Origin: Methylobacterium cerastii
GTDB taxonomy: Bacteria; Pseudomonadota; Alphaproteobacteria; Rhizobiales; Beijerinckiaceae
NCBI RefSeq assembly: GCF_022179125.1
Contig: NZ_BPQG01000036.1
Coordinates: forward strand, 1 to 64,000
Reading direction: 5' to 3'
Length of the DNA: 64,000 nt
In this document: positions 48,323 to 56,946 of the stretch, one piece after another
How the letters are laid out: the number at the start of each line of letters is the position of its first letter
Position numbering within the stretch: position 1 is the stretch's first letter
Position numbers and translations under genes: made by a program
The notes under the pieces: generated by a model
Database searches by the model: none
Seen by the model: the letters and a program-made list of their open reading frames with translations, nothing else
What the model was told of the DNA's origin: nothing

Positions 48323-49399
48323 TCAACCGTGAGCGTCGTCCCGCAAGCGGTTGGAGAAGCGGGCGTTTCCCAGGCCGGTGCCGACGGTGAGCACCCCCCA
48401 GTGGTCCAGCTCGGTCATGTTCGGAACTTCGCTGAGCCCTTGCACCACCGCATCGTTGTGCATCACCACCGTGGTCTCGTGGCCGCCGATCTCGGGGATC
48501 GCCGCCGCGATCTCGCTCGGCAGGTGGAAGCGGCTGCTTTCCCAGTTGCCCGGCAGGTTCTGGCCGCCGCGGGTGATGGTGCCGTCCGCCTCGATCAGCC
48601 CGGGACAGCCGACGCCGACGAAGGGGGCGAGCTTGAGCCGCGCCCGCCCGGCGCGCTCGATCAGGCCGCGCAGCATCCGCACGAGCTTGGCCACCGCCTC
48701 GTCGCGGCTCGGCTGGGGGGCCTCGTCCCGGTGGCGCCACAGCTGCGAGCGCCAGACCGCCGCCCGCGACAGGTCGGGCGCCTTGCGGCTGTTGGTGACG
48801 AGCACCCCGGCGCGGATGTTGCTGCCGCCGATGTCGACGGCGAGCAGGCTGTCGTAGCCGGAGAACATCCACGACGGGGCGAGGTGCGCCGCGCCGATCA
48901 GGCCGGCCTCGTCCGGGTGGTTGCGGATCGGCCGCAAGGTGATGTCGACGCCGCCCGCGCGCAGGATCGCCGCGGCGCGGCCGATGGCGAAGCGCCCGGC
49001 CTGGCTGTCGCTGAAGCCGCCGCCGACCACGATCGCGCGGGTGTCGCGCCACGCCTTCTGCCGGAGGAACCGCCGCACGACGGTGGCCAGCTCCTGCGCG
49101 AAATCCTCGACCGCGCCGAGGACGACGCCGGAGGCGAGCGGGTCGTCCGACAGCATCAGCCGGTCGAGGCGCTTCTTGCCGACGTCGCGGCTCGGCACGT
49201 CGCCGAGCGGGTCGTCGCCGACTTGCCGCAGCTTCTCGCGCCAGTCCTCGACGAGGTCCCGGAAGGCGCCCTTGGAGACGCGGTCGCCGATGAAGCCGTC
49301 GTCGTTGGCGAGCTCGATGTTGTAGTCGTCCACGTGCACAGAGGGCAGCTCGCCCGCGGCGTGCGCGAGCGTCCGGTGTTCGGCCTTGGCGTCGGTCAT
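48323..49399 (-). CDS. ROK/ASKHA-fold protein with circularly permuted motif order
   Basis: This 358-residue protein has all the landmarks of a ROK sugar kinase/repressor, but in rotated order. The adenosine motif V-V-G-G-G-F-S (124-130) and the normally C-terminal D-E-A-G-L-I-G-A-A (163-171) come first. Phosphate-1 D-I-G-G-S-N-I-R-A-G (189-198), G-V-G-C-P-G (262-267), H-N-D-A (314-317) and phosphate-2 G-T-G-L-G-N (340-345) follow. The ROK zinc-binding Cys cluster is not seen. The reading is continuous, with no frame break. Whether it is a kinase is unknown. It lies 46 bases after an acyl-CoA dehydrogenase gene. Confidence 0.8.
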   Translation of the reverse strand: MTDAKAEHRTLAHAAGELPSVHVDDYNIELANDDGFIGDRVSKGAFRDLVEDWREKLRQVGDDPLGDVPSRDVGKKRLDRLMLSDDPLASGVVLGAVEDFAQELATVVRRFLRQKAWRDTRAIVVGGGFSDSQAGRFAIGRAAAILRAGGVDITLRPIRNHPDEAGLIGAAHLAPSWMFSGYDSLLAVDIGGSNIRAGVLVTNSRKAPDLSRAAVWRSQLWRHRDEAPQPSRDEAVAKLVRMLRGLIERAGRARLKLAPFVGVGCPGLIEADGTITRGGQNLPGNWESSRFHLPSEIAAAIPEIGGHETTVVMHNDAVVQGLSEVPNMTELDHWGVLTVGTGLGNARFSNRLRDDAHG

Positions 49400-49445
49400 C
49401 GTGCCTCGAATGGACTGTGTCGTGCGGGCGTCGGCCGGGCGGGAA

Positions 49446-50630
49446 TCAGGCCTTGGGCAGCATCCGGTCGCTGATGATGCGGCGCTGGATCTCGCTGGTG
49501 CCCTCGAAGATCGTCGTCAGCCGCGCGTCGCGCCAATACCGCTCGACGCGGCGCTCGGTGGTGTAGCCGTTTCCGCCGTGGAGCTGCATCGCCTGGTTGG
49601 TGACGCGCACCGCCATCTCGGTGGCGAGCAGCTTCACCATCGCGGATTCGCTCTCGGCCGCGTCGCCCTGGTCGAGGAGGTGGGCGACCTGGCACCAGAA
49701 GGCGCGCGCCTGCGCCACCTCGGCGGCCATGTCGGCAAGCGCGAAGCGCAGCGCCTGGAAGTCGCCGATCGGGTGGCCGAACTGCTCGCGCTCCTGCAGG
49801 TAGGCCTGGGTGTCCTCGACCGCCGCGCGCGCGACGCCGACGGCGCGGGCCGCGGTGTGGACGCGGGCGATGTTGAGGCCGCGCTGCACCGAGGCGAAGC
49901 CGCCGGAATCCGCATCCGCCCCGCCGTCGCCGTAGAGCCCCGTGAGCCGGTCGCTCTCGGGCACGCGCACGCCGTCGAGTTCGAGCTGGAACGTCAGGAA
50001 GCCGTGATAGCCGATCTTGTCGATGACCTGGCCGGTCATGCCCTCGGGGAATTCCCCCGGCGGCTTGACCACGAGGAACGGCTCCAGCCCCGCCGAACGC
50101 GATTCGCCGGGCTCGGGATCGCGGGTCCGGGCCAGCACCTCGATGAAGTCGGCCGCGCGCGCGAAGCCCGCCCAGCGCTTGGTGCCGGTCAGGACCCAGT
50201 GGTCGCCTTCGCGCACCGCTCGCGTCTGCACGCCGGCGAGGTCCGAGCCGGCGGCCGGCTCGGACAGCGCGATGCCGCCGATCCATTGCCCCCGCGCCGA
50301 CCGCGCCAGGAGGTCGGCGCGCCGCCCGTCGTCGAGCACCTGCGTGCCGAGCCCCTGCCCCCGCGCCAGGATGCTGCCGACCGAGAGCCACGCCCGCGCG
50401 AGCTCCTCGGAGACGAGGCAGTACTCGAACACGCCGAGCCCCATCCCGCCGTGCTCGGCCGGGATCGTCAGGCCGAACCAGCCCTTCTTCGCCATGGCGT
50501 CGATCAGCGAGCGCGGCATCTCGGCCTTCTGCGGGTCGAGTTCGTCGGCCAGCGGCATCACCACCTCGCGGGCGAAGGTGCGGGCCTCGGCCTGGAGCGC
50601 GACGCGCGCGTCCGTGCGCCAGGGCGACAT
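49446..50630 (-). CDS. Acyl-CoA dehydrogenase family protein
   Basis: This 394-residue flavoprotein has the FAD/substrate signatures I-A-L-S-E-P-A-A-G-S-D, R-E-Q-F-G-H-P-I-G-D-F-Q and Q-L-H-G-G-N-G-Y, and the closing I-F-E-G-T-S-E-I-Q-R. The catalytic Glu position in Y..E-G-T-S-E is conserved. It oxidises an acyl-CoA at the alpha-beta bond. ATG 50630 has GGAG close by. An in-frame ATT 66 bases upstream has a better-spaced GGGAGG and would add 22 residues. Confidence 0.9.
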   Translation of the reverse strand: MSPWRTDARVALQAEARTFAREVVMPLADELDPQKAEMPRSLIDAMAKKGWFGLTIPAEHGGMGLGVFEYCLVSEELARAWLSVGSILARGQGLGTQVLDDGRRADLLARSARGQWIGGIALSEPAAGSDLAGVQTRAVREGDHWVLTGTKRWAGFARAADFIEVLARTRDPEPGESRSAGLEPFLVVKPPGEFPEGMTGQVIDKIGYHGFLTFQLELDGVRVPESDRLTGLYGDGGADADSGGFASVQRGLNIARVHTAARAVGVARAAVEDTQAYLQEREQFGHPIGDFQALRFALADMAAEVAQARAFWCQVAHLLDQGDAAESESAMVKLLATEMAVRVTNQAMQLHGGNGYTTERRVERYWRDARLTTIFEGTSEIQRRIISDRMLPKA

Positions 50631-50794
50631 CAGCTCCGGCGGCTTCGGGGCGTGGCGGTCCGGCTGTCCGGACGAGACGGCGGGGGCGTTGGAAATGTGA
50701 TCCTCCCGGGCGATCGGTCTGCCGCTGGCCGTTCTTCGGGCGTGGCCGGCTGGCCTGCAGGACCCTGGAGGCAATGCGCCGCCTCCGCAACGCC

Positions 50795-51949
50795 CTATCG
50801 GACCCGTCGGCGCATCTGCCACCCGGCATAACGCTCGCGAGCGTGCTCCAGGGCCGCGGCGAGCGGGAAGAACCGGTCGGGCGAGGCCTCCACGAGCCGG
50901 TGCGCGATGGCGCGACGCCCGGTCCAGAACATCTCGGCCAGGCGGTAGTCGGGGGCGGCGCAGGAATCGATCCGGTCGATCGCGCCGTCGCGAAGCGCGG
51001 CCTCGGTCAGGCGGTGGACGAGCCGGACGCCCGGGGCGCCCGCGGCCTCCGCCTCGTCGTAGGAGACCTTCAGCACGAACGCCTCCGTGCCGCTGCGCGG
51101 CAGGATCGCGGCGGCGAGCGTGCGCCCGTTCCGCCGCAGGCGCACGATCCGGATTCGCCCCTGCGCGCCGAACCCGGCGACCATCCCGCGCATGAACGCG
51201 GCCTCCGCCGGGCGCTGGCCGAGCGCCGTCCCCGCACGGCCCTTCCAGCCCGCGGTCTCGAGGGCGACGTAGTCGTCCAGCGCGGCGGCGAGGGCGGCCG
51301 GATCGGCGACGGTCTCGAACGCGACGGCGCCGCCGGCCTCCAGGCGCTCGCGCCCCAGGCGCAGCTTGCGCCGGCCCTTGCCGCTGACGTGGTCGAGGTA
51401 GCCTGCGCGCCCCGCCGGCTTCAGGCCGGCGAGGTCGAGGGCGCCGCGGGCATGCGCCCAGTAGGCGGCGTCGCGCCGGTTCGTCCGGGCCGCCAGCAAC
51501 TCGGCGAAGGGGCCGTCCGCGGGGGCGTTCAACAGCAGGAGCCGCGGCGACAGTCCGAGCGCGCGCGGCGCGTCGCACAGCGCTTGGAGCGCACGCGCGG
51601 GCTCGGTACCGTCGAGGAGCGGCACGCCGAGCGGGCAGAAACCGTGGGTCCAGCCGACCAGCACCGGCAACGGCACGCCCCAGCGGGTGCGCGAGCTCCG
51701 GAACGGCCATAGGGCGAGCCAGCGCGCGCCGGGCTCCTCCGGCGGCCGGTCGGCGACGACGAGCAGCCGGACCCCGTCGCCGAAGGCCCTCGCCGCCGGC
51801 AGCGCGTAGTCGGCCTCGTAGAACGGGTTGGGGACGCAGGCGCCCGCGCCGAGCGCGCGCCACGCCGCCGACGCGGGCGAGGCCGGATCGAGCGGGCGCA
51901 GGGCGGCGAACAGGCCGCCGGGCACCATCGCCGTCGGCCCCGCGCTCAT
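50795..51949 (-). CDS. CelD/FemAB-like GNAT acyltransferase
   Basis: This 384-residue protein has the GNAT-type fold of the CelD/BcsL and FemAB group, with an N-terminal W-R-A-L-G/N-P-F-Y-E motif and a C-terminal acceptor region (F-V-L-K-V-S-Y-D-E, with R-L-V-H near 300). Such proteins work in exopolysaccharide or peptidoglycan modification. Its start overlaps the flippase stop as ATGA, so both are made together. No clear acetyl-CoA P-loop (R-x-x-G-x-A) is visible. Confidence 0.75.
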   Translation of the reverse strand: MSAGPTAMVPGGLFAALRPLDPASPASAAWRALGAGACVPNPFYEADYALPAARAFGDGVRLLVVADRPPEEPGARWLALWPFRSSRTRWGVPLPVLVGWTHGFCPLGVPLLDGTEPARALQALCDAPRALGLSPRLLLLNAPADGPFAELLAARTNRRDAAYWAHARGALDLAGLKPAGRAGYLDHVSGKGRRKLRLGRERLEAGGAVAFETVADPAALAAALDDYVALETAGWKGRAGTALGQRPAEAAFMRGMVAGFGAQGRIRIVRLRRNGRTLAAAILPRSGTEAFVLKVSYDEAEAAGAPGVRLVHRLTEAALRDGAIDRIDSCAAPDYRLAEMFWTGRRAIAHRLVEASPDRFFPLAAALEHARERYAGWQMRRRVR

Positions 51950-53379
51950 CCGGCGACGCGGCCGAGGCGGTGGCGGACGACGCCTGCGACGCCGACCACG
52001 TCGTAGCGCCACACGGCCGCAAGGAAGCCGAGGGTCAGGACGACGAAGCGCAGGATCTGGATCGGCGCGCCCTCCCCGCCCGGGAGCCAGGACAACGCCG
52101 TCGGGACCAGCCCCGTCGCGAGCGCGATCGCAGCGATGCCGGCGACGTCGGCCAGCGGCAGCGGCATCGCCGGCAGGCCGGACCCGCGCCGGTTCGCCCC
52201 GAGGACGAACACGAGGCAGGCCGCCGCCTGCCCAGCCGCGAAGGCGATCGCCGCCCCGGCGACCCCGAGATGCGGGATCAGCGCCAGCGAGAGCACAGTC
52301 ACCGTCGCCAGCGTCGCGATGGAGGCGACGGCTTCGAGCCGGCTCGAGTCGGTGAAGTAGATGATCTGCCCGAAGTAGTAGGCGCGGAACATCATCAGGA
52401 CGCTGGCCAGGATCAGCACCGGCGCCAGCGAGCGCGCCTGGTCGCGGTAATCCGGCCCGAGCAGGATCGAGACGACGATCCCGTCGAAGTTGAGGTAGAA
52501 CGCGGCCCCGAAGGCCGCGACCACCGCCATGGCGCGGGCGGCGTCGCACAGCACCGCGGTTGCCGCCGCCATCCCCCCGGCGCGCGCCTCGCGCTTGGCG
52601 ATCGAGATCAGCGACAGGGCGAGCGCCTCGCCGAACACGACGAAGCTCTGCTTGAGGAAGTCGGCGATCGCGCCGTAGGCGCCGAGATGCTCCGGCCCGA
52701 TGGTCTTCACGATGATCAGCCGGTCGACCACCTGGGCCAAGGCCGCGATGCCGAAGGACAGAACCAGCGGCCAGCCGTAGGCGATGAGGCGCAAGGCTTC
52801 CGCACGGCTGCCGCGCCCCGGCATCAGCGGCACGACGGTGGCCGCCGCCGGGATCGACGACAGCGCGTAGGCGGCGGCCACAGCCAGCGAAAGGTGCACG
52901 GCGTCGCCCGAGACCGTCAGCACCGCGCCGCCGAGGCCGAGCATGAGGATTCCGCGCAGGATCACCGACATCGCCACCGCGACGGCCTTAAGCCGGGTGC
53001 GCGCGATCTCGGTGGCGCCCTCGAACAGGGTGGTGCCGAAGGCGAGCGCGACGATGGCTGCGGCGATGCGTGGGGAAACGATGTGAAGCGCCACCGCGAG
53101 CGCGCTGCCCACCGCCGCCAGCGTCAGCGTGCACAGGAGGATGCGCAGGACGGTGCCGACCTGCGCCCCCTCGCTCGCCTCGTCGTAGAGGGCGAAGAAC
53201 GCGAATTTCGGCCACTGGCAGGTGGCGCCGTAGAGCACCAGCGACCACGACAGGATGTAAAGGTAGGTGCCGTAGCTCTCCGGCGGCGCGAGCCGCGTGA
53301 ACACCGCGACCGAACCGAGGTTGATCGCCGCCGCGAAGCCGCGGGAGCCGACGTAGATCGCCGTGTGGTGCGTGATCAT
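51946..53379 (-). CDS. Polysaccharide/oligosaccharide flippase (Wzx-like, MOP superfamily)
   Basis: This 477-residue polytopic protein has about 12-14 hydrophobic segments spread along its length and the MOP-type pattern of long gaps with few charges. It likely flips lipid-linked sugars across the inner membrane. The ATG at 53379 starts at MITHHTAIYVGSRG; an upstream in-frame Met would add a non-membrane, basic stretch. No glycosyltransferase genes lie next to it. Confidence 0.82.
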   Translation of the reverse strand: MITHHTAIYVGSRGFAAAINLGSVAVFTRLAPPESYGTYLYILSWSLVLYGATCQWPKFAFFALYDEASEGAQVGTVLRILLCTLTLAAVGSALAVALHIVSPRIAAAIVALAFGTTLFEGATEIARTRLKAVAVAMSVILRGILMLGLGGAVLTVSGDAVHLSLAVAAAYALSSIPAAATVVPLMPGRGSRAEALRLIAYGWPLVLSFGIAALAQVVDRLIIVKTIGPEHLGAYGAIADFLKQSFVVFGEALALSLISIAKREARAGGMAAATAVLCDAARAMAVVAAFGAAFYLNFDGIVVSILLGPDYRDQARSLAPVLILASVLMMFRAYYFGQIIYFTDSSRLEAVASIATLATVTVLSLALIPHLGVAGAAIAFAAGQAAACLVFVLGANRRGSGLPAMPLPLADVAGIAAIALATGLVPTALSWLPGGEGAPIQILRFVVLTLGFLAAVWRYDVVGVAGVVRHRLGRVAG

Positions 53380-53814
53380 CCGCAGGTGCCGTGCAGGCGC
53401 GCTGCGCCGCGATCCCGGGATGGGGCTAATCCGCTCCATCGCGGGACGACTCGGGACGGTGTGCGGGGTCGCATGGGCGGACGCTGCACCGGTCGTGCCG
53501 TGGCGTCCATCCCGCATCGCCGCGACGGTCGACCGGCCGTTGACTTCGCAACTGCGAAGGCGCATAGCCAACGGGCAGCGTCAGCGGCCGACAGATGGGT
53601 CCGCTTGAGAGGGCTGCGTGACGGATACGAGGGACGGCGCGGATCGCGCCTCTCCGAATGTCCGGCCCCTCTCTTCATAACGTGCATGCACCCGGGCCGC
53701 CCCATCACGCGGGCTGCCTCCTGCTCTACGGATCGCACCTCAACGGTACTTCGCGGCGCCGCTCGACTTGAGCCGGTCCCGTATCCGCGATCCGGCTGCC
53801 TGAGAAGTCATACC
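53380..53814. other. Gap between divergent flippase and DEAD-box helicase genes
   Basis: A 435-base stretch with no credible gene. It should contain both promoters. The sequence before the helicase is GC-rich with only short local repeats, so a long structured 5' leader is possible but cannot be shown by eye. No clear promoter hexamers are visible. Confidence 0.45.
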
Positions 53815-55320
53815 TTGACCCAGTTCACTGATTTCGGCCTCGCCCAGCCCGTGCTGAAGGCGCTCGAAGAGGCCGGCTACCACACCCCCACCCCGATCCA
53901 GTCGCAGGCGATCCGCCCGGCGATGGAAGGCCGCGACCTCTGCGGCATCGCCCAGACGGGCACCGGCAAGACCGCCGCCTTCGCGCTGCCGATCCTGCAC
54001 CGCCTCAGCCTCGAGAAGCGCCATGCGCCGCGTCGCGGCTGCCGCGTGCTGGTGCTTTCGCCGACCCGCGAGCTCGCCAACCAGATCGCCGAGAGCTTCT
54101 CCGACTACGGGAAGCACCTGCCGCTGACCAACACCGTCGTGTTCGGCGGCGTCACCATCGGCCGCCAGGAGCGGGCGCTGGCGCCGGGCGTCGACATCCT
54201 CGTCGCCACCCCGGGCCGGCTGATCGACCTCGTCGATCGCCGCTCGCTGACGCTGGAGGGCGTCGAGATCCTCGTCCTCGACGAGGCCGACCAGATGCTC
54301 GACCTCGGCTTCATCCACGCGCTCAAGCGCATCGTGAAGATGCTGCCGGCCAAGCGCCAGAGCCTTTTCTTCTCGGCCACCATGCCGAAGAACATCGCCG
54401 GCCTCGCCGACCAGTACCTGCGCGACCCGGTCCAGGTCGCCGTCACGCCGGTGGCCACCACCGCCGAGCGCGTCGAGCAGCAGGTGATCTTCGCCCATAC
54501 CGGCGCCAAGCAGGCGCTGCTCGCCCACATCCTGCGCGATCCCAAGATCGAGCGCGTACTGGTCTTCACCCGGACCAAGCACGGCGCCGACCGCGTCGTG
54601 CGCGGCCTCGACAAGGTCGGCATCGCAGCCTCCGCCATCCACGGCAACAAGTCCCAGCCGCAGCGCGAGCGCGCGCTGGCCGCCTTCAAGGACGGGCAGT
54701 GCCGGGTTCTGGTGGCGACCGACATCGCCGCCCGCGGCATCGACGTCGAGGCGGTGAGCCACGTCGTCAACTTCGACCTGCCGAACGTGCCCGAGAGCTA
54801 CGTCCACCGCATCGGCCGCACCGCGCGCGCCGGCGCCGACGGGCTCGCGATCTCGTTCTGCAACGACGAGGAGAAGGCGTACCTGCGCGACATCGAGCGC
54901 ATCACCCGCCAGCGCATCCCCGTCGGCGCCTTCCCCGAGGGCTTCACCCCGCCCACGCGCCAGGAGGCGGCCGAGATCGCCCAGGCCGAGGAGCGCCGGC
55001 CCGACACCCGCGGCCAGCGCCCCGGCGGCGGCCGCCCGGGCCAGCGCCCCGGCGCCCGTCCGGGCCAGGGTCGCCCGTTCGGCGGCAACCGCGGGGCCGA
55101 GCCCGGCCGCGGTCCGGGCCGTCCCGACGGCGCCCGCCAACCCGACACCCGCAACGCCCGCCCGCAGGGCGAGCGCCCGAGCAACGGCCCGCGCCCCGAG
55201 CGCGCCGCCGGCGACCGTCCGCGCCAGCCCACCGGCAACCGCCCGCGCGGCGGCGGCGGTGGCAACGGCGGCAACGAGGGCCGCGCCATCGGCTGGCTCG
55301 ACCGCAGCCCGCGCTCCTGA
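53815..55320 (+). CDS. DEAD-box RNA helicase (RhlE-like)
   Basis: This 501-residue helicase has the Q-motif (PTPIQSQAI), motif I A-Q-T-G-T-G-K-T, P-T-R-E-L, D-E-A-D, S-A-T, A-R-G-I-D-V, and H-R-I-G-R-T-A-R. The C-terminal 130 residues are a Gly/Arg/Pro-rich tail (QRPGGGRPGQRPG repeats), likely RNA-binding. The start is TTG (53815), with GAGAAG 7 bases upstream. It unwinds structured RNA, probably in ribosome assembly or at low temperature. Confidence 0.92.
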   Translation: MTQFTDFGLAQPVLKALEEAGYHTPTPIQSQAIRPAMEGRDLCGIAQTGTGKTAAFALPILHRLSLEKRHAPRRGCRVLVLSPTRELANQIAESFSDYGKHLPLTNTVVFGGVTIGRQERALAPGVDILVATPGRLIDLVDRRSLTLEGVEILVLDEADQMLDLGFIHALKRIVKMLPAKRQSLFFSATMPKNIAGLADQYLRDPVQVAVTPVATTAERVEQQVIFAHTGAKQALLAHILRDPKIERVLVFTRTKHGADRVVRGLDKVGIAASAIHGNKSQPQRERALAAFKDGQCRVLVATDIAARGIDVEAVSHVVNFDLPNVPESYVHRIGRTARAGADGLAISFCNDEEKAYLRDIERITRQRIPVGAFPEGFTPPTRQEAAEIAQAEERRPDTRGQRPGGGRPGQRPGARPGQGRPFGGNRGAEPGRGPGRPDGARQPDTRNARPQGERPSNGPRPERAAGDRPRQPTGNRPRGGGGGNGGNEGRAIGWLDRSPRS

Positions 55321-55346
55321 GGCGTCCCGCTTCTTCGCGACCAACT

Positions 55347-55384
55347 GAAGAAGGCCGCCCCGGAACTCCGGGGCGGCCTTCTTC
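55347..55384 (+). terminator. Hairpin terminator after the helicase gene
   Basis: A perfect 17-bp stem, GAAGAAGGCCGCCCCGG with its complement, AACT loop, followed by a T/C-rich tail (CTTCGTCTC) rather than a clean T-run. Confidence 0.75.
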
Positions 55385-55482
55385 GTCTCGGCGCCGGCAC
55401 GCGTCGCCTCCGGCTGCACGGGAGCATTGCCGGGCACGACGTCGCGCCCCATCTCGACGGCATCGAGATAGGAGCAGCCCCG

Positions 55483-55668
55483 ATGCGATTCGAACTCTAC
55501 CGCGATGCGCCGGGCCATTGGCGCTGGCGCCTGCGGGCCCAGAACGGCAACGTCGTCGCCGATTCGGGCGAGGGCTACGTCCGCCGCGAGGATTGCGAAC
55601 ACGGTATCGCGCTGGTGCGCCAGAGCGGCACCGTACCGGTCGTCGACATGACGACGCAGATCGCCTGA
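55483..55668 (+). CDS. DUF1508/YegP-family small protein
   Basis: This 61-residue protein has the YegP pattern F-x-L-Y-R-D-x-x-G-x-W-R-W-R-L-x-A-x-N-G, followed by S-G-E-G-Y. Its ATG follows GGAGCAG. The role of DUF1508 proteins is unknown. Confidence 0.85.
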   Translation: MRFELYRDAPGHWRWRLRAQNGNVVADSGEGYVRREDCEHGIALVRQSGTVPVVDMTTQIA

Positions 55669-55783
55669 TCCCGGCGGAAACGCCGCGGCGGCGACGAAAC
55701 GCTTTCCGCAGTTCGTGCGTTCTAGCGGCTCGGGCTCCATCCGCGCTCGTCCGTCTCCCGTCCTTGAAAGAATTGAGATCGCC

Positions 55784-56065
55784 ATGAGGAAATTCCTGCT
55801 GGCCGCCCTGCTGGTGCTGGGCTTCGCCGCCGCCGCCCCGCAGGGTGCATCCGCCGCCCCGGTCGGTCCCGGCCTTGCGCTCCAGACCGAGGCCGCCCCG
55901 GCCGTTGCCGAGAAGGCGCAATACTTCTACCGCCGCCGCTTCGGGCCGCGCCCGTTCTACCGTCGTCCGTATTACGGCCGCCGCTTCTACGGCCCGCGTC
56001 CGTTCTACCGCCGCCCGTATTACGGCCGCCGCTTCTACGGCCCGCGTCGCCGCTTCTTCTACTGA
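55784..56065 (+). CDS. Secreted Tyr/Arg-rich repeat protein
   Basis: This 93-residue protein has a signal peptide (MRKFLLAALLVLGFAAAA, cleavage near A-S-A-A), a short Ala/Pro linker, then an extreme Arg/Tyr/Phe/Pro region. The 16-residue unit G-P-R-P-F-Y-R-R-P-Y-Y-G-R-R-F-Y is present twice, with only synonymous differences. It may be an envelope or surface-binding peptide. I do not recognise a named family. A terminator follows. Confidence 0.75.
   Translation: MRKFLLAALLVLGFAAAAPQGASAAPVGPGLALQTEAAPAVAEKAQYFYRRRFGPRPFYRRPYYGRRFYGPRPFYRRPYYGRRFYGPRRRFFY
55943..56038 (+). repeat. Two 48-bp tandem repeats within the Tyr/Arg-rich gene
   Basis: Copies at 55943-55990 and 55991-56038 encode the same 16 residues and differ only at four synonymous third positions. 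Confidence 0.9.
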
Positions 56066-56094
56066 TCGCAAGATCATTCCGTACCGAAGTCCAG

Positions 56095-56127
56095 AACCCG
56101 GCGGCCCATGGGGCCGCCGGGTTTTTT
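56095..56127 (+). terminator. Rho-independent terminator
   Basis: A 13-bp stem (AACCCGGCGGCCC with GGGCCGCCGGGTT), ATG loop, ending in six T residues. Confidence 0.9.
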
Positions 56128-56226
56128 GTCGTCTATGGAAGCGGGCTGCGTCGGCCGTCGATCTGGTGTAGGCTCGCCGCTTCGGGACGGCCGGCATCAG
56201 ATCGGTCCGCCCGGGAGGAACGCCCC

Positions 56227-56355
56227 ATGGACGATATCGCCACGCGCGAGGTGGTCGCGCGCGACCTCTGGCAATCGATTCCGCTGGAATGCGTCGTCTG
56301 CGCCGTCGCCGTCTTTCTGGCGGCCGGCCTGAAACTCTCCGGCCTGATGCCCTGA
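56227..56355 (+). CDS. 42-residue predicted membrane protein
   Basis: A short reading frame (MDDIATREVVARDLWQSIPL..., ending LSGLMP) with GGGAGGA 8 bases before its ATG. Residues about 18-37 are hydrophobic and could cross the membrane, with two Cys (22 and 25). It is too short for most gene callers, but the ribosome binding site is strong. Function unknown. Confidence 0.5.
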   Translation: MDDIATREVVARDLWQSIPLECVVCAVAVFLAAGLKLSGLMP

Positions 56356-56421
56356 CCCCTTTCGACGCCGCCGCGTTCGCGCATAATCGGCGCCGCGCCT
56401 AGCGCCAAGGACGAGGATCGC

Positions 56422-56847
56422 ATGGACCGGGACAGCGCCGAGGAACCGAAGGGCGACCTGACGGTCCGCACCATCGCAATGCCGGCCGACACCAACGCCA
56501 ACGGCGACATCTTCGGCGGCTGGGTGCTGTCGCAGATGGACCAGGCCGGCGGTATCGCCGGCGTCGACCGGGCCGAAGGCCGCGTCGTCACCGTCGCGCT
56601 CGACGCGATGACCTTCATCCGCCCGGTGCGGATCGGCGACGTGCTCTGCGTCTACACCCGCATCGGGCATGTCGGACGGACCTCGATGAAGATCGAGGTC
56701 GAGGCCTGGGCCCGGCGGTTCCGGACGCAGCTTCGCGAGAAGGTGACTTCGGCGACCTTCACTTTCGTGGCCATCGACGACGAGGGCCGGCCGAGGGCGA
56801 TCCCCAAGGCCGCGCCCGCGCCTGAGGCGGTGCTCACGGACGCGTGA
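56422..56847 (+). CDS. yciA: YciA-like acyl-CoA thioesterase
   Basis: This 141-residue hotdog thioesterase has D-T-N-A-N-G-D-I-F-G-G-W-V-L-S-Q-M-D, the YciA signature, and R-V-V-T-V-A-L-D-A-M-T-F. It hydrolyses short and medium acyl-CoAs. It begins 66 bases after the 42-residue frame. Confidence 0.9.
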   Translation: MDRDSAEEPKGDLTVRTIAMPADTNANGDIFGGWVLSQMDQAGGIAGVDRAEGRVVTVALDAMTFIRPVRIGDVLCVYTRIGHVGRTSMKIEVEAWARRFRTQLREKVTSATFTFVAIDDEGRPRAIPKAAPAPEAVLTDA

Positions 56848-56946
56848 TCGACGGGTTCCGTTACAGCCCGGTTCCGGCTAAGAATCAGCCGAGCGGATCC
56901 CGGAGGGGGCGGGAGGACGCGTGAGCAGGCTCAAGGAGCCCCGCCG

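Noticed and set aside
55001-55300. Repeat array within the helicase gene as a CRISPR-like or mobile repeat
   Set aside because: The repetition is coding (Gly/Arg/Pro tail) and irregular, without spacers.
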